A stretch of DNA of 64,000 nucleotides, from contig JBKCTV010000066.1 in the NCBI GenBank assembly GCA_046318595.1, positions 32,623 through 96,622 on the forward strand, given 5' to 3'. Made by a program: the position numbers and the translations under genes. Of this stretch, positions 37,928-49,801 are shown one piece after another; position 1 is the first letter of the stretch, and each line of letters starts with the position of its first letter. The notes beneath the pieces were generated by a model. That model had not been told where the DNA came from, did not search any database, and saw only the letters and a program-made list of their open reading frames with translations. Origin of the DNA: DAITMV01 sp046318595 (GTDB lineage: Bacteria; Pseudomonadota; Gammaproteobacteria; Burkholderiales; Burkholderiaceae_B).

Positions 37928-38984
37928 CGTCAAGGGCGTCGTCCGAGGCGGATCCAGCCCCCATGTCGGGCCAATGCTCGGAGGTCATCGCCAAGAACGC
38001 CGGCCAGTCGACCGCAATCTCCAGACTTGCCAGTAAGGCCAGCAAATCGGCCGGCGGTGGCGCAAAGAAGCTCAAGCGCCCGTCGCCCGGCCGCAGCGGC
38101 GCCTCGAAGGCCAACTGCGCGGCATGCAAGGCCTGACGGGGAAAATCGATCGCCGGTGTGCGTGCCTGGCGATACGTGACATCGCCCAGTAGACCGAAAC
38201 CCGCGTGCGCGGCATGCACCCGAATCTGATGCGTACGACCGGTTTCGAGTTTGCAGGCCAAAAGGCTCACGGGAACGCGATCGAACAGCCCCTGAGCAAT
38301 CGGCAGAAAATGCGTCGTGGCGGGTTTGCCATGGCTGACGACCGCCATTTTCAGGCGCGAACGCGGATCGCGGCCGATTTTGCCCTCGACCGTCACGGCA
38401 CGCTGCACCCGTCCCCACACCACGGCACAGTAAATGCGCCGCACCGACCGCGCCTGCAACTGCGCGATCAGGCACGTTTGCGCCTCGGCCGTCTTGCTGC
38501 TGACCATGAGGCCGCTGGTGTCTTTGTCGAGACGATGCACGATCCCGGCACGCGGGAGATTCGCCAGCGCGGCGTGATGGTGCAGCAAACCGTTGAGCAG
38601 CGTGCCGGACCAGTTGCCGGCCGCCGGATGCACAACCATGCCGGCCGGTTTGTCCAGTACGAGACACGCATCGTCCTCGTAGACGATGGTCAGCGACACG
38701 GGTTCAGGCCGCATCGCCAGCATGTGCGGCGGCGCTTCCGGCCGGACCTCGATGGACTGGCCAGGTTTGACTTTGGTGTTGGCCTTGAGCGCCGGCAGAC
38801 CGTCGAGCGTGATACGCCCGGCTTCGAGCCACGCCTGTAAACGCGCCCGTGTAAAGTCCGGGAACAGCGCGACCAGCGCCCGGTCGAACCGGTGGCCGAT
38901 CATGGCATCGGGAACATTGGCACTCAACGGCGAACGCTCGGGCTCGGCCGGTACGTTTTTTATAGGGTCGATATAATCAGGCAC
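37905..38984 (-). CDS. rluD: 23S rRNA pseudouridine synthase RluD
   Basis: The 359-residue protein has an N-terminal S4 RNA-binding domain (about 30-80) and the RsuA/RluA catalytic motif HRLDKDTSGL with Asp153. RluD converts uridines 1911, 1915 and 1917 of helix 69 to pseudouridine in E. coli. Its stop overlaps pgeF by 23 bases. The divergent bamD starts 26 bases away. Confidence 0.95.
   Translation of the reverse strand: MPDYIDPIKNVPAEPERSPLSANVPDAMIGHRFDRALVALFPDFTRARLQAWLEAGRITLDGLPALKANTKVKPGQSIEVRPEAPPHMLAMRPEPVSLTIVYEDDACLVLDKPAGMVVHPAAGNWSGTLLNGLLHHHAALANLPRAGIVHRLDKDTSGLMVSSKTAEAQTCLIAQLQARSVRRIYCAVVWGRVQRAVTVEGKIGRDPRSRLKMAVVSHGKPATTHFLPIAQGLFDRVPVSLLACKLETGRTHQIRVHAAHAGFGLLGDVTYRQARTPAIDFPRQALHAAQLAFEAPLRPGDGRLSFFAPPPADLLALLASLEIAVDWPAFLAMTSEHWPDMGAGSASDDALDDVFDDEL
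38972..38977 (+). promoter_or_regulatory. possible -10 element for bamD
   Basis: TATAAT at 38972-38977 is 33 bases upstream of the bamD ATG and inside the start of rluD. No good -35 element is found at the usual distance. Low confidence. Confidence 0.3.
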
Positions 38985-39010
38985 TTGAACCGTAATTTGA
39001 AAAGAATCGT

Positions 39011-39832
39011 ATGAATCGATGCCTGCGCACCTTGGGCTCTCATCTTAACACCCTGATTCTGGCAATGACGCTCGGACTGGCGGCCTGTTCGGGCTTGCCC
39101 GACAAAGCGGACGAGACTTCCGGCTGGTCGGCGTCCAAGCTGTACACCGAAGCGCGCGAAGAGCAAAAATCCGGCAATTTCGAGAAAGCGATCAGGCTGT
39201 TCGAGCGCCTGGAAAGCCGTTATCCTTTCGGGCGCTACGCCCAGCAGGCACAGATGGAGATCGCCTACCTGCACTACAAAAACGGCGATCAGGCGCAGGC
39301 GCTGGCCGCCGCCGATCGGTTCATCAAGCTACATCCGAACCATGCGAACGTCGATTATTTGTACTATTTGAAAGGTTTGATCAATTTCAACGACGACCTT
39401 GGTCTGGTCGCCGGATTTGCCGGGCAGGACTTGAGCGAACGCGACCCGAAGGCGGCGCGCGAGGCTTTCGAGTCGTTCCGCGAACTGACTACGCGTTTCC
39501 CGGACAGCAAATACGCAGCCGATGGGGCTGCGCGGATGAAGTATCTGGTGAATGCGGTCGCGAGCAACGAAGTACACGTGGCGAATTATTATTTCCGCCG
39601 CGGCGCCTACATCGCCGCGCTCAACCGGGCCCAACAGGTCGTCAAGCAGTATCAGCAGGCGCCGGCCACCGAAGAAGCTTTATTCGTCATGATGCGGTCT
39701 TACCAAGCACTGGGTATACAGGATTTGCAACGCGACACCGAGCGCATCATCAACGCCAATTTCCCGAACAGCGTTTACTGGACGGGCGGCATCAAGGTCA
39801 AACAGCCGTGGTGGCGGGTGTGGTCGAAATAG
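39011..39832 (+). CDS. bamD: outer membrane assembly lipoprotein BamD
   Basis: The 273-residue protein has a lipoprotein signal with lipobox LAAC (Cys26), then TPR repeats (from about residue 40). The beta-barrel assembly component BamD joins BamA and its partners at the outer membrane. It is divergent from rluD, the normal arrangement in many betaproteobacteria. Its end overlaps the convergent DinG-type gene by 35 bases. Confidence 0.95.
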   Translation: MNRCLRTLGSHLNTLILAMTLGLAACSGLPDKADETSGWSASKLYTEAREEQKSGNFEKAIRLFERLESRYPFGRYAQQAQMEIAYLHYKNGDQAQALAAADRFIKLHPNHANVDYLYYLKGLINFNDDLGLVAGFAGQDLSERDPKAAREAFESFRELTTRFPDSKYAADGAARMKYLVNAVASNEVHVANYYFRRGAYIAALNRAQQVVKQYQQAPATEEALFVMMRSYQALGIQDLQRDTERIINANFPNSVYWTGGIKVKQPWWRVWSK

Positions 39833-41810
39833 TTTCGAGCATATGAATGGCGGTTTGCACATCCTGTGTGCGGCGAAACGGCGGCAGGCTTTGCCACAGC
39901 ATGCGGCCATAAGACTTCTCGATGACGCGCCGGTCGCCGATGACGAGCACCCCCCGGTCCTGCTCGTCGCGGATCAAGCGCCCGGCACCCTGTTTCAAAG
40001 CGATGGCCGCCTCCGGCACATGCAGCTCCATGAAGGGGTTGCCGCCCTGGCGGCGCACCCACTCGCTACGCGCTGCGCCCACCGGGTCATCAGGCGGAGC
40101 GAATGGCAGCTTGTCGATGATGACGAGCCGGAGCTGATCGCCCTTGACGTCCACGCCCTCCCAAAAGCTCGCCGATCCTACCAGCACGGGCCGCGCGGCC
40201 GCGCGAAACCGGCTGAGCATCTCGGCTTTGCCATCTTCGCCCTGCACGAGCAGCGTCCAGTCGAGTCCGTGTTCGCGGATTTTTTCTTTGAGCCATTGGC
40301 CGGTGGCCGCCACCGCGCGCAAAGTCGTGCACAGAAAAAACACGCCGCCATGCGCTGCCTGCAGAATAGGCCACAACACCGCGCACAGTTTTCTGCTGAA
40401 GTCCGGATCGCTCACGGCCGGCGCGTGCTGCGGCACACACAGCAACGCTTTTTCCTGATAGGCGAACGGGCTGGGCCACAAACCGGCGTCGGCATCGCTC
40501 AGGCCGAGCGTGGTCATGAAATGTTCGAGCCGGTTGCGCACGCTGAGGGTGGCCGATGTGAAGATCCACGACCGTGCCGGACCTTCCCGACATTGCTGAA
40601 AACTGTCGGCGATGTCCATGGGCGAGGTATGGAGCTGCAGAAAGCCGGGGCCGACAGCAGCCCACCGGATCAAGGCCGGCTTGGACGCGTCCGAAGCATC
40701 GCCAGGCTTGGCTGCCGCCGATTGGTCCAGCCATTCGCTCCATTGCAGGGTCATCTCCGTCAGCCGCTCGGCAAGCTTTTGCCACTCTTCGGAACGAACC
40801 GCCTGCAGCTCGACGACCGCCGCCAAGGTGCCAGCCGCTTGCCCGACAGCAAGCATTCGTTCGGTGAGCATCCGGTCGGCCAGCAGCTTGTGCGCCGGCC
40901 AGCGCTGGCTGTCGCGGGCGTCGGCCAAATGCGCCCGCAGCTCTTGCAGCGCCTGGTCGAGCGGCCGCAGCACCGCATCCCAGTCGGCCGCATCGCGCGC
41001 AGTGGCACGCCCGGCGATCAACAGGTCGCGAACGAAATCGTGCCATTGGTGCCAGGTGATCGTTTTCCCGAAAAACAGGGTAGCCGCATCGGCCAACTGA
41101 TGCGCTTCGTCGAAAATGATGGTGTTGGCCGCCGGCAAGAGCTCGGCCACACCCTCGCCGCGCAAAGCCGTATCGGCAAGAAACAAATGATGGTTGACGA
41201 CAACGACATCCGCGTTCAAGGCCTCGCGCCGCGCTTTGACGACGAAGCAGTCCTGATAATGCGCGCATTCGCTGCCGAGACAGTTTTCGCGGGTCGACGT
41301 CACCCAGGTCCAGACCGGCGCGTGCTCGGGCACCGCCGTGCAGTCGGCGCGATCGCCGGTTCGCGTCTGCGCGGCAAACCGGCGGATTTTTTCGAGATGC
41401 AGCACATCTTTCGGCGTCGGCATACGCCCTTCCTGCAAAGTGCGCTGCAAGTAATGATGGCAGAGATAATTGGCCCGCCCCTTGAGCAAGGCGATCGTCA
41501 CTGGCTTGCCCAAAGCCGCGCGGACCAGCGGTATATCGCGGTCGAAGAGTTGATCCTGCAGCGTCTTGGTGGCGGTCGACAGCAAGACCTTGCCGCCGGA
41601 CAACAGCGCCGGCACCAGGTAAGCGAAGGTTTTGCCGGTACCGGTGCCAGCCTCGGCCACCAGGGTTCGATTGGTTTCGATCGCCCGCGCGACAGCCTGG
41701 GCCATTTCGAGCTGGGCCGGTCTGGCTACGAAACCGGACAGCGCAGCGGCTAACGCCCCTCGCCCGGAAAGCGCATCGGCAACGACATCGGTCAACTGCG
41801 CAGTACTCAA
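39798..41810 (-). CDS. DinG/YoaA-type ATP-dependent DNA helicase
   Basis: The 670-residue SF2 helicase has Walker A EAGTGTGKTFAYL (about 53-65), four cysteines in the iron-sulphur pattern (Cys117, Cys177, Cys182, Cys188), DEAH (234-237), and a C-terminal VQGAGRLIRDEQDRG-like motif (written KQGAGRLIRDEQDRG) for motif VI. DinG and YoaA unwind DNA with 5'-3' polarity in repair. It overlaps the YdcH-like gene start by ATGA. Orthology to dinG or yoaA is not resolved. Confidence 0.9.
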   Translation of the reverse strand: MSTAQLTDVVADALSGRGALAAALSGFVARPAQLEMAQAVARAIETNRTLVAEAGTGTGKTFAYLVPALLSGGKVLLSTATKTLQDQLFDRDIPLVRAALGKPVTIALLKGRANYLCHHYLQRTLQEGRMPTPKDVLHLEKIRRFAAQTRTGDRADCTAVPEHAPVWTWVTSTRENCLGSECAHYQDCFVVKARREALNADVVVVNHHLFLADTALRGEGVAELLPAANTIIFDEAHQLADAATLFFGKTITWHQWHDFVRDLLIAGRATARDAADWDAVLRPLDQALQELRAHLADARDSQRWPAHKLLADRMLTERMLAVGQAAGTLAAVVELQAVRSEEWQKLAERLTEMTLQWSEWLDQSAAAKPGDASDASKPALIRWAAVGPGFLQLHTSPMDIADSFQQCREGPARSWIFTSATLSVRNRLEHFMTTLGLSDADAGLWPSPFAYQEKALLCVPQHAPAVSDPDFSRKLCAVLWPILQAAHGGVFFLCTTLRAVAATGQWLKEKIREHGLDWTLLVQGEDGKAEMLSRFRAAARPVLVGSASFWEGVDVKGDQLRLVIIDKLPFAPPDDPVGAARSEWVRRQGGNPFMELHVPEAAIALKQGAGRLIRDEQDRGVLVIGDRRVIEKSYGRMLWQSLPPFRRTQDVQTAIHMLETISTTPATTAV

Positions 41811-42016
41811 GCGGGAATGTCCGGTTCGATTTGAATTCTTAACTGAGTGATCTCATCTTTGATTTGCAGCTTGCGTTTCTTCAGACGACGCAACTGCAGT
41901 TCGTCGAGCACGGGCTGGGCGTTCAGGACGTTGACGGCTTCGTCGAGGTCACGGTGCTCGACCTGTAGTTCGATGATGCGACGCTTCAAGCGGGGAAGAT
42001 CATGGGGATCGATCAT
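41807..42016 (-). CDS. YdcH/DUF465 family small coiled-coil protein
   Basis: The 69-residue helical protein has the DUF465 pattern: RLKRRIIELQVEHRDLDEAV, then ELQLRRLKKRKLQIKDEI. Members are small cytoplasmic proteins of unknown role. It overlaps the helicase start by ATGA and so is probably cotranscribed. Confidence 0.85.
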   Translation of the reverse strand: MIDPHDLPRLKRRIIELQVEHRDLDEAVNVLNAQPVLDELQLRRLKKRKLQIKDEITQLRIQIEPDIPA

Positions 42017-42090
42017 AATGGCTCAGGCCTCATTCGATACGGTGATTCGTAAAGTTGAGTGTACCCTGCAAGAAAAAAGTTCCTCCACCC

Positions 42091-42841
42091 TCACTGCAGA
42101 CTCCGTTCTGCGTTTTTTCCGGCGTCGATTGCTTGCTTTTGCTTGGCAACCATCGACTCGCGCTGCTGCGCCAGCGCCTTTAAACGGGCGTCGTTGGCGC
42201 GCTGCCGGTCCGCAGCCACGGCTTGCTTACGCTCGAAAGCCGCTCGGTTGGCGCTACGCTCGGCTTCGGTCGGCCCGCTCGGGACGCGCGGTAACCGGGG
42301 CTGAGTGTCATGCGCCTTGCCGGACGACGGTTGCAACGACGCGCTGCGTGCTTCGATTTCGCGGGCCTTTTTATCGTAGTTCTGCTGACTCTGCAAGCGC
42401 TCGGCTTCCTGAACCGGGCTTTTTTGCTGCGCCTCAAGCGCCGCCGCCTCGCGGGCGCGCCGCTTGGCCTCGAACTCGTCCCGACGAATGAGCGTTTTGG
42501 CTTGATTGTCGAGTTGCCGGTATGCGCGATCAAGACGGGCTCTCTGCAGCTTCACTTCGCTCAAGCAAGGCGCCATCATGAGCTTCTCGTAACACGCCTG
42601 TTCGCGGACATCGAGCCGGTATTTTTCCTGATCTTGCAAAACCGACAGACGCGGTATCAATGCCCGGGCTTCCTCCACTGTCGCCGGCATGGGTGGAATC
42701 TGCGGTTCGTACTCAGCAGCGCGCGCCGCAGCTACCAGACCAAGCGTCGCTATGGCACAATGAACCGCAGGCACCCAGGCGCTATCGCGCTGCGATGCAG
42801 CCAAAGTCGTTCTCGAAAACCAGATGCGATCAAAAACTTTC

Positions 42842-42843
<2 letters not shown>
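42091..42843 (-). CDS. secreted coiled-coil protein of unknown function
   Basis: The 250-residue protein has a signal segment (about 25-43, CAIATLGLVAAARAA) and an otherwise charged, helical sequence. Residues about 83-100 carry two cysteines in CYEKLMMAPC, followed by an RRDEFEAKRRAREAAALEAQQ-like stretch, a layout seen in uncharacterised periplasmic proteins of betaproteobacteria. The C-terminal part is rich in Arg, Gln and Ala. Its CAT start complement is shared with the tex ATG in a back-to-back CATG. Confidence 0.65.
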
Positions 42844-45181
<2,338 letters not shown>

Positions 45182-45216
45182 GCCAGGCGTCGGGCCGTGG
45201 GCTTTCATGAGAGATG

Positions 45217-45241
45217 GTGCGCCGAACGAAGGACGGCGCAC
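45217..45241 (+). terminator. hairpin after tex
   Basis: Arms GTGCGCCG and CGGCGCAC form a perfect eight-base stem with a nine-base loop, 36 bases after the tex stop and before the convergent glcG-like gene. There is no U tract, so it may be a structured Rho-dependent end. Confidence 0.45.
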
Positions 45242-45272
45242 GGTCTGAGATCGACAGAAGGAACCGATGAAA

Positions 45273-45695
45273 TTAATCGTCCAGCGCTTTCAGCCCGGCC
45301 TGTGCAACCTGGGCATCCTGATTCGAGGCCATGCCAGACACGCCGATACCGCCAATGACTTTACCATGATGCAAAATCGGTAAGCCACCTTCGAGCGGAA
45401 CGACCTGCGGCATGCTCAGTATTCGCAGCCCTGCCCCGCCACCCCCGATAATATCTTCGAAAACCTTGCTGGACCGACGAAACAAAGCTGCAGTTTTGGC
45501 TTTACCGAGCGCCACCTCGACACTGCCCAACTGAGCATCGTCCATGCGTTCGAACAAAAGCGGCAGGCCAGCATTATCGACGATGGCGATGACCATCGGC
45601 CAGCCCTGCGCGCGGGCTTCGTGTTCAGCGGCCGCCATGATGCGTTTGGCTTGCTCGAGGGTAACGGCCGGGCCGTAGGAGGGAATAATCGACAT
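45273..45695 (-). CDS. GlcG/HbpS-like heme-binding domain protein
   Basis: The ATG at 45695 gives 140 residues; an upstream in-frame start at 45722 is less likely. The sequence has the GlcG pattern: TLEQAKRIMAAAEHEARAQG at the N-terminus, VDNAGLPLLFERMDDAQLGS, and a C-terminal GGIGVSGMASNQDAQVAQAG. Members of this family bind heme or tetrapyrroles in characterised cases; the ligand here is not known. Sits convergent to tex, with zapE on the same strand upstream. Confidence 0.85.
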   Translation of the reverse strand: MSIIPSYGPAVTLEQAKRIMAAAEHEARAQGWPMVIAIVDNAGLPLLFERMDDAQLGSVEVALGKAKTAALFRRSSKVFEDIIGGGGAGLRILSMPQVVPLEGGLPILHHGKVIGGIGVSGMASNQDAQVAQAGLKALDD

Positions 45696-45734
45696 GATAT
45701 TTACCCATAAAATAATGCGCACAGTATAAGCGAA

Positions 45735-46829
45735 TTATTTCCAGGCACCCCCCAAACGCCGCGGCGCTTCCATGTAGGCCTGCGACTGCATTTCCACGAT
45801 CCGGCTGACCGTGCGGGCAAACTCATGCGCCATGGCCCCATCGGTATACAGCGCATCCGCCGCGACGTCCGCCGAAATCAGCAACTTGATTTTATGGTCG
45901 TACAACACATCGATCAGCCAGGTAAACCGCCGCGCCTCAGAAGCCATGCCGGCGCCCATCATTGGCACCCCGGATAAAATGACGGTATGAAACTGCTCGG
46001 CGATTTCGAGATAATCGTTTTGCGAGCGCGGACCGCCGCATAAAGTCGGGAAGTCGAACCAGATCAACCCGCCCGCCCGCCGAACGGCCGGTATCCTGCG
46101 CGACTCGATCTGCAGTACCGCCGGCTCATCCGTCACCTCGGCCAGGCGCTCGAAAGCACTTTTCAGACTGGCATCGCTCGCGTCATCGAGCGGCATCAGA
46201 TAGGTCGACAAACCTGCCAGACCGAGCCGCCGATAGTCCGCCCCGCCATCTACATTTAACACATCCAGGCGGTTTTTCATCAACGCGATCGCCGGATAGA
46301 TCCGGTCGCGGTGTAAACCATTCGGATACAATTCGTCGGGGTGATAATTAGACGTGAAAATGAAAGTTACGCCCAGCGCAAACAGGGCCTGCAGCAGCCG
46401 ATACAAAATCATGGCGTCGGCGATATCCGACACATGGAACTCGTCGAAACAAATCAAACGATAGCGCCTGGCAACGCGGCGGGCAACCTCATCCAGGGGA
46501 TCCGCTTCGTGCCGCAACTCGTCAAGTTCACTATGGACCCCGCGCATGAACTCATGAAAATGCAGCCTGACTTTACGCGTAACCGGCACCGCCTGATAAA
46601 AGCAATCCATCAGAAAGCTTTTGCCGCGTCCCACGCCACCCCATAAATAAACACCACGCGGTACAGCCGGACGGATGAGAATTTTTTTCAGTAGATTGCT
46701 ACGCGCCGCGTTGAAGCGCATGAGGTCGTTTTGAAAGGCTTGCAGCCGCACCACAGCACGCAACTGGGCAGAGTCGCTGTCGAAACCGCGGCTCTTGAGT
46801 GCTTCCTTATAGCAATGAATGACGCTCAT
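45735..46829 (-). CDS. zapE: cell division protein ZapE (AFG1-like ATPase)
   Basis: The ATG at 46829 gives 364 residues and matches the family start. Walker A LWGGVGRGKS is at 62-71 and Walker B ICFDEFHVSDIADA near residue 135. ZapE interacts with FtsZ under stress and reduced oxygen in E. coli. It follows lpd after 203 bases, as commonly seen next to sucAB-lpd in betaproteobacteria. Confidence 0.94.
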   Translation of the reverse strand: MSVIHCYKEALKSRGFDSDSAQLRAVVRLQAFQNDLMRFNAARSNLLKKILIRPAVPRGVYLWGGVGRGKSFLMDCFYQAVPVTRKVRLHFHEFMRGVHSELDELRHEADPLDEVARRVARRYRLICFDEFHVSDIADAMILYRLLQALFALGVTFIFTSNYHPDELYPNGLHRDRIYPAIALMKNRLDVLNVDGGADYRRLGLAGLSTYLMPLDDASDASLKSAFERLAEVTDEPAVLQIESRRIPAVRRAGGLIWFDFPTLCGGPRSQNDYLEIAEQFHTVILSGVPMMGAGMASEARRFTWLIDVLYDHKIKLLISADVAADALYTDGAMAHEFARTVSRIVEMQSQAYMEAPRRLGGAWK

Positions 46830-46868
46830 GGCCTGGTACTTTGTTGCGCTTGATTGCTGGCATGGCAC

Positions 46869-46900
46869 CGGACGTTTTCCCTCCCTCGAGAAAACGTCCG
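46869..46900. repeat. perfect inverted repeat between lpd and zapE
   Basis: CGGACGTTTT (46869-46878) and AAAACGTCCG (46891-46900) are perfect complements with a 12-base spacer. It lies downstream of the lpd stop and upstream of the zapE start. It could be a terminator for sucAB-lpd or an operator for zapE; the lack of a T run on the minus strand weighs against a simple intrinsic terminator. Confidence 0.6.
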
Positions 46901-47032
46901 ACCCGAATTTCTGCAAGCGTGATTCGCATACAGCATCGATTACTGCGGTACACGCGCTATCACGATCCAAAAGCGCTTGTCAGCGATTTTCCTGAAGCCG
47001 CGGTCAGCCGGCCATGCCTTCCGACCGGCACA

Positions 47033-48472
47033 CTACATATTGAGCTGCCGTTTATCGCACGCCAGTGCAGCTTCTTTGACGACTTCGGATAAGCTGGGAT
47101 GAGCGTGGCAGATCCGAGCGATGTCTTCCGAGGATGCAGAAAATTCGATGGCCATGACCGCCTCGGCGATCAGATCCGAAGCATGCGCATTGACGATATG
47201 AACGCCCAGCACACGGTCGGTCGTCGCATCGGCAATCACTTTCACGAAGCCCTGCGAATCGCCCTGCCCCAAGGCACGACCGTTCGCGGCGAACGGAAAC
47301 TGCCCCACTTTGATCGCAGTACCGTCGGCCTTCAGCTGCTGCTCGGTTTTACCGACCCACGCAACTTCCGGTGAGGTATAAATGACCCACGGAATCGCAT
47401 CGTAATTGCAATGTCCTTTTTGCCCGGCGATGATCTCCGACACCATCACGCCTTCTTCCTCGGCCTTGTGCGCTAGCATCGGCCCACGCACCACATCGCC
47501 AATCGCAAAGACGCCGGCCAATAAAGTCTGACAGTGCGCATCGACGTCGATCATACCGCGCTCATTGGTCTTCAAACCGATGGCTTCCAGATTCAAGCCG
47601 TCGGTGTTCGGCACGCGACCAACCGACACGATGAGGCGATCGCATTTGAGCTGCTGAGCCGCCCCGTCGGCGCTGGTGTAATCGACCGTCACGCCCTTCT
47701 TGCCGGATTTGACCGCGCCGATTTTTACACCAAGCCGGATGTCCAACCCTTGCTTGATCAGGGTTTTATGCATTTCTTTGCTGACCGATTCGTCACACGC
47801 TCCAAGGAAAGTAGGCAAGCCTTCGAGCACCGTCACCTCGGCACCCAACCGCCGCCACACGGAGCCCAGCTCCAGGCCGATCACACCCGCGCCAATGACG
47901 CCGAGCTTCGTCGGCGTCTGGTCGAACCGCAAGGCGCCGACGTTGTCGCACACGAGCTTGTTATCGACCTCGATGCCCGGCAAATGGCGCGCTTTAGAAC
48001 CGGTTGCGACGATGACCTGTCTGGCGACGACGGTCTCGACTTCGCCCTGGGCCGATTTGACAGCAATCTGAAAAGCGCCATCCGCCTTGCCAGCAAAGCT
48101 GCCCCAGCCCTTGAGCAAGGTCACCTTGTTTTTGCGGAACAGATATTGAATGCCGCCCGTCATTTTGGTGACGATGTCATCCTTGCGCTTGAGCATTTTA
48201 CCGATATCCATCGACGCCCCTTGCACGCTGATACCGTGCAAGGCCACGTGATGCTGGATTTTCTCAAACTCCTCGGACGACGCCAGCAAAGCTTTGGATG
48301 GAATGCATCCGACGTTCAGACAGGTACCGCCCAGACGCGGTTCGCCCTTGGGATCGTCGTAAGCCTCGCCTTCGATACAGGCCACCGACAGCCCCAACTG
48401 GCCGGCGCGGATCGCCGCGATATACCCGCCCGGGCCGCCACCGATCACCACCACGTCAAACTGTTTGCTCAT
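47033..48472 (-). CDS. lpd: dihydrolipoamide dehydrogenase (E3)
   Basis: The 479-residue flavoprotein has the FAD motif GGGPGGYIAAIRAGQLG (11-27), the redox pair in GGTCLNVGCIPSK (Cys51, Cys56), and the C-terminal HAHPSLSEVVKEA with the catalytic His-Glu. It reoxidises lipoyl groups of the 2-oxoglutarate dehydrogenase complex. Third gene of sucA-sucB-lpd, nine bases after sucB. Confidence 0.97.
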   Translation of the reverse strand: MSKQFDVVVIGGGPGGYIAAIRAGQLGLSVACIEGEAYDDPKGEPRLGGTCLNVGCIPSKALLASSEEFEKIQHHVALHGISVQGASMDIGKMLKRKDDIVTKMTGGIQYLFRKNKVTLLKGWGSFAGKADGAFQIAVKSAQGEVETVVARQVIVATGSKARHLPGIEVDNKLVCDNVGALRFDQTPTKLGVIGAGVIGLELGSVWRRLGAEVTVLEGLPTFLGACDESVSKEMHKTLIKQGLDIRLGVKIGAVKSGKKGVTVDYTSADGAAQQLKCDRLIVSVGRVPNTDGLNLEAIGLKTNERGMIDVDAHCQTLLAGVFAIGDVVRGPMLAHKAEEEGVMVSEIIAGQKGHCNYDAIPWVIYTSPEVAWVGKTEQQLKADGTAIKVGQFPFAANGRALGQGDSQGFVKVIADATTDRVLGVHIVNAHASDLIAEAVMAIEFSASSEDIARICHAHPSLSEVVKEAALACDKRQLNM

Positions 48473-48480
48473 AATGGTCC

Positions 48481-49749
48481 TCAGATATCCAATAATAGAC
48501 GAGCCGGATCTTCCAGCGCTTCTTTCATCGTCACCAGACCCAGCACAGCCTCACGGCCGTCGATGATTCGATGGTCATAAGACATCGCCAAATAATTGAT
48601 CGGCCGAACGACCACCTGACCGTTTTCGACGACGGCACGTTCTTTGGTCGCGTGTACGCCGAGAATGGCCGACTGCGGCGGGTTGATGATCGGGGTCGAT
48701 AACATCGAACCAAACACGCCGCCGTTGGAAATCGAAAAAGTGCCGCCGGTCAGCTCTTCCATGGACAGCTTGCCGTCCTTGGCTTTCGCACCGTATTCGG
48801 CAATTTTCTTCTCGATGTCCGCGAGGCTCATCTGATCGACATTACGCAAAACCGGCACGACCAGGCCGCGCGGCGAACCAACCGCGATGCCGATGTCGAA
48901 ATAGCCGTGATAAACGATGTCGTTGCCATCGACCGAAGCGTTCAGCACCGGATATTTTTTCAGTGCATGAACAGCCGCTTTCACGAAGAAAGACATAAAG
49001 CCGAGCTTCACGCCGTGTTCTTTTTCGAAGCGGTCTTTGTACCGGTTACGCATATCCATGACCGGCTGCATATTGACTTCGTTGAACGTCGTCAAAATCG
49101 CGTTGGTCGACTGCGATTGCAGCAGGCGCTCGGCGATCCGGGCACGCAGCCGGCTCATCGGGACCCGCTGTTCCGGACGACCTTCGGTCAGACCATGCAA
49201 ATCGATCGGTGCCTTGACTTCCGGCAAGGCCGAGACGGGCGCCGCCGGTGTGGCGGCAGTGGCCGGTACGCGCGCGGTAATTCCGGGGTTGGCCTGGACG
49301 GCGTCGGTCTTGGTGACCCGACCATCCTTGCCGGTGCCGGTCACTTGTGCAGGACTGAGGTTTTTCTCGGCCAGAATTTTCGCAGCGGCTGGCATGGCGA
49401 CACCAGCGGCCGATTGCGAGGCCGCAGCAGCCACAGACACTTTTTCGAGAGGCTTGTCAGCCTGAGCGGCCACCGGCGCGGCGGCGCTGGCCGCTGCGGT
49501 TGCAACTGCCGTGGTGTCGATTTTGGCGATCAACTGCCCGGAGGTCACCGTGCCGCCATCGCTCACCAGTATGTCGGTGATGACGCCGGCCACTGGCGCA
49601 GGCACCTCGAGCACGACTTTGTCGGTTTCGATATCGATGAGATTTTCATCGCGCTTTACTGCATCGCCGACTTTTTTATGCCAGCTCAACATGGTCGCCT
49701 CGGCGACCGATTCCGATAATTGCGGAACTACTACTTCAACCATTGCCAT
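48481..49749 (-). CDS. sucB: dihydrolipoyllysine succinyltransferase (E2)
   Basis: The 422-residue enzyme has an N-terminal lipoyl domain with the modified lysine in IETDKVVLEV (Lys44), an Ala/Pro linker, the E1/E3-binding domain around residue 120 (AAKILAEKNLSPAQVTGTGK) and a C-terminal catalytic domain ending in SYDHRIIDGREAV with the active His. It forms the core of the 2-oxoglutarate dehydrogenase complex. Confidence 0.97.
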   Translation of the reverse strand: MAMVEVVVPQLSESVAEATMLSWHKKVGDAVKRDENLIDIETDKVVLEVPAPVAGVITDILVSDGGTVTSGQLIAKIDTTAVATAAASAAAPVAAQADKPLEKVSVAAAASQSAAGVAMPAAAKILAEKNLSPAQVTGTGKDGRVTKTDAVQANPGITARVPATAATPAAPVSALPEVKAPIDLHGLTEGRPEQRVPMSRLRARIAERLLQSQSTNAILTTFNEVNMQPVMDMRNRYKDRFEKEHGVKLGFMSFFVKAAVHALKKYPVLNASVDGNDIVYHGYFDIGIAVGSPRGLVVPVLRNVDQMSLADIEKKIAEYGAKAKDGKLSMEELTGGTFSISNGGVFGSMLSTPIINPPQSAILGVHATKERAVVENGQVVVRPINYLAMSYDHRIIDGREAVLGLVTMKEALEDPARLLLDI

Positions 49750-49801
49750 GTCGACTATCCTTGTTCTTTCCGTCGTCGCTTATTAACTGCTTATTTGGTG
49801 A

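Noticed and set aside
39843..41753. A 636-codon plus-strand frame opposite the DinG-type gene
   Set aside because: It is a mirror frame in GC-rich coding DNA; its translation is Arg/Gln/His-rich and has no domain, while the minus strand has the complete helicase motifs.
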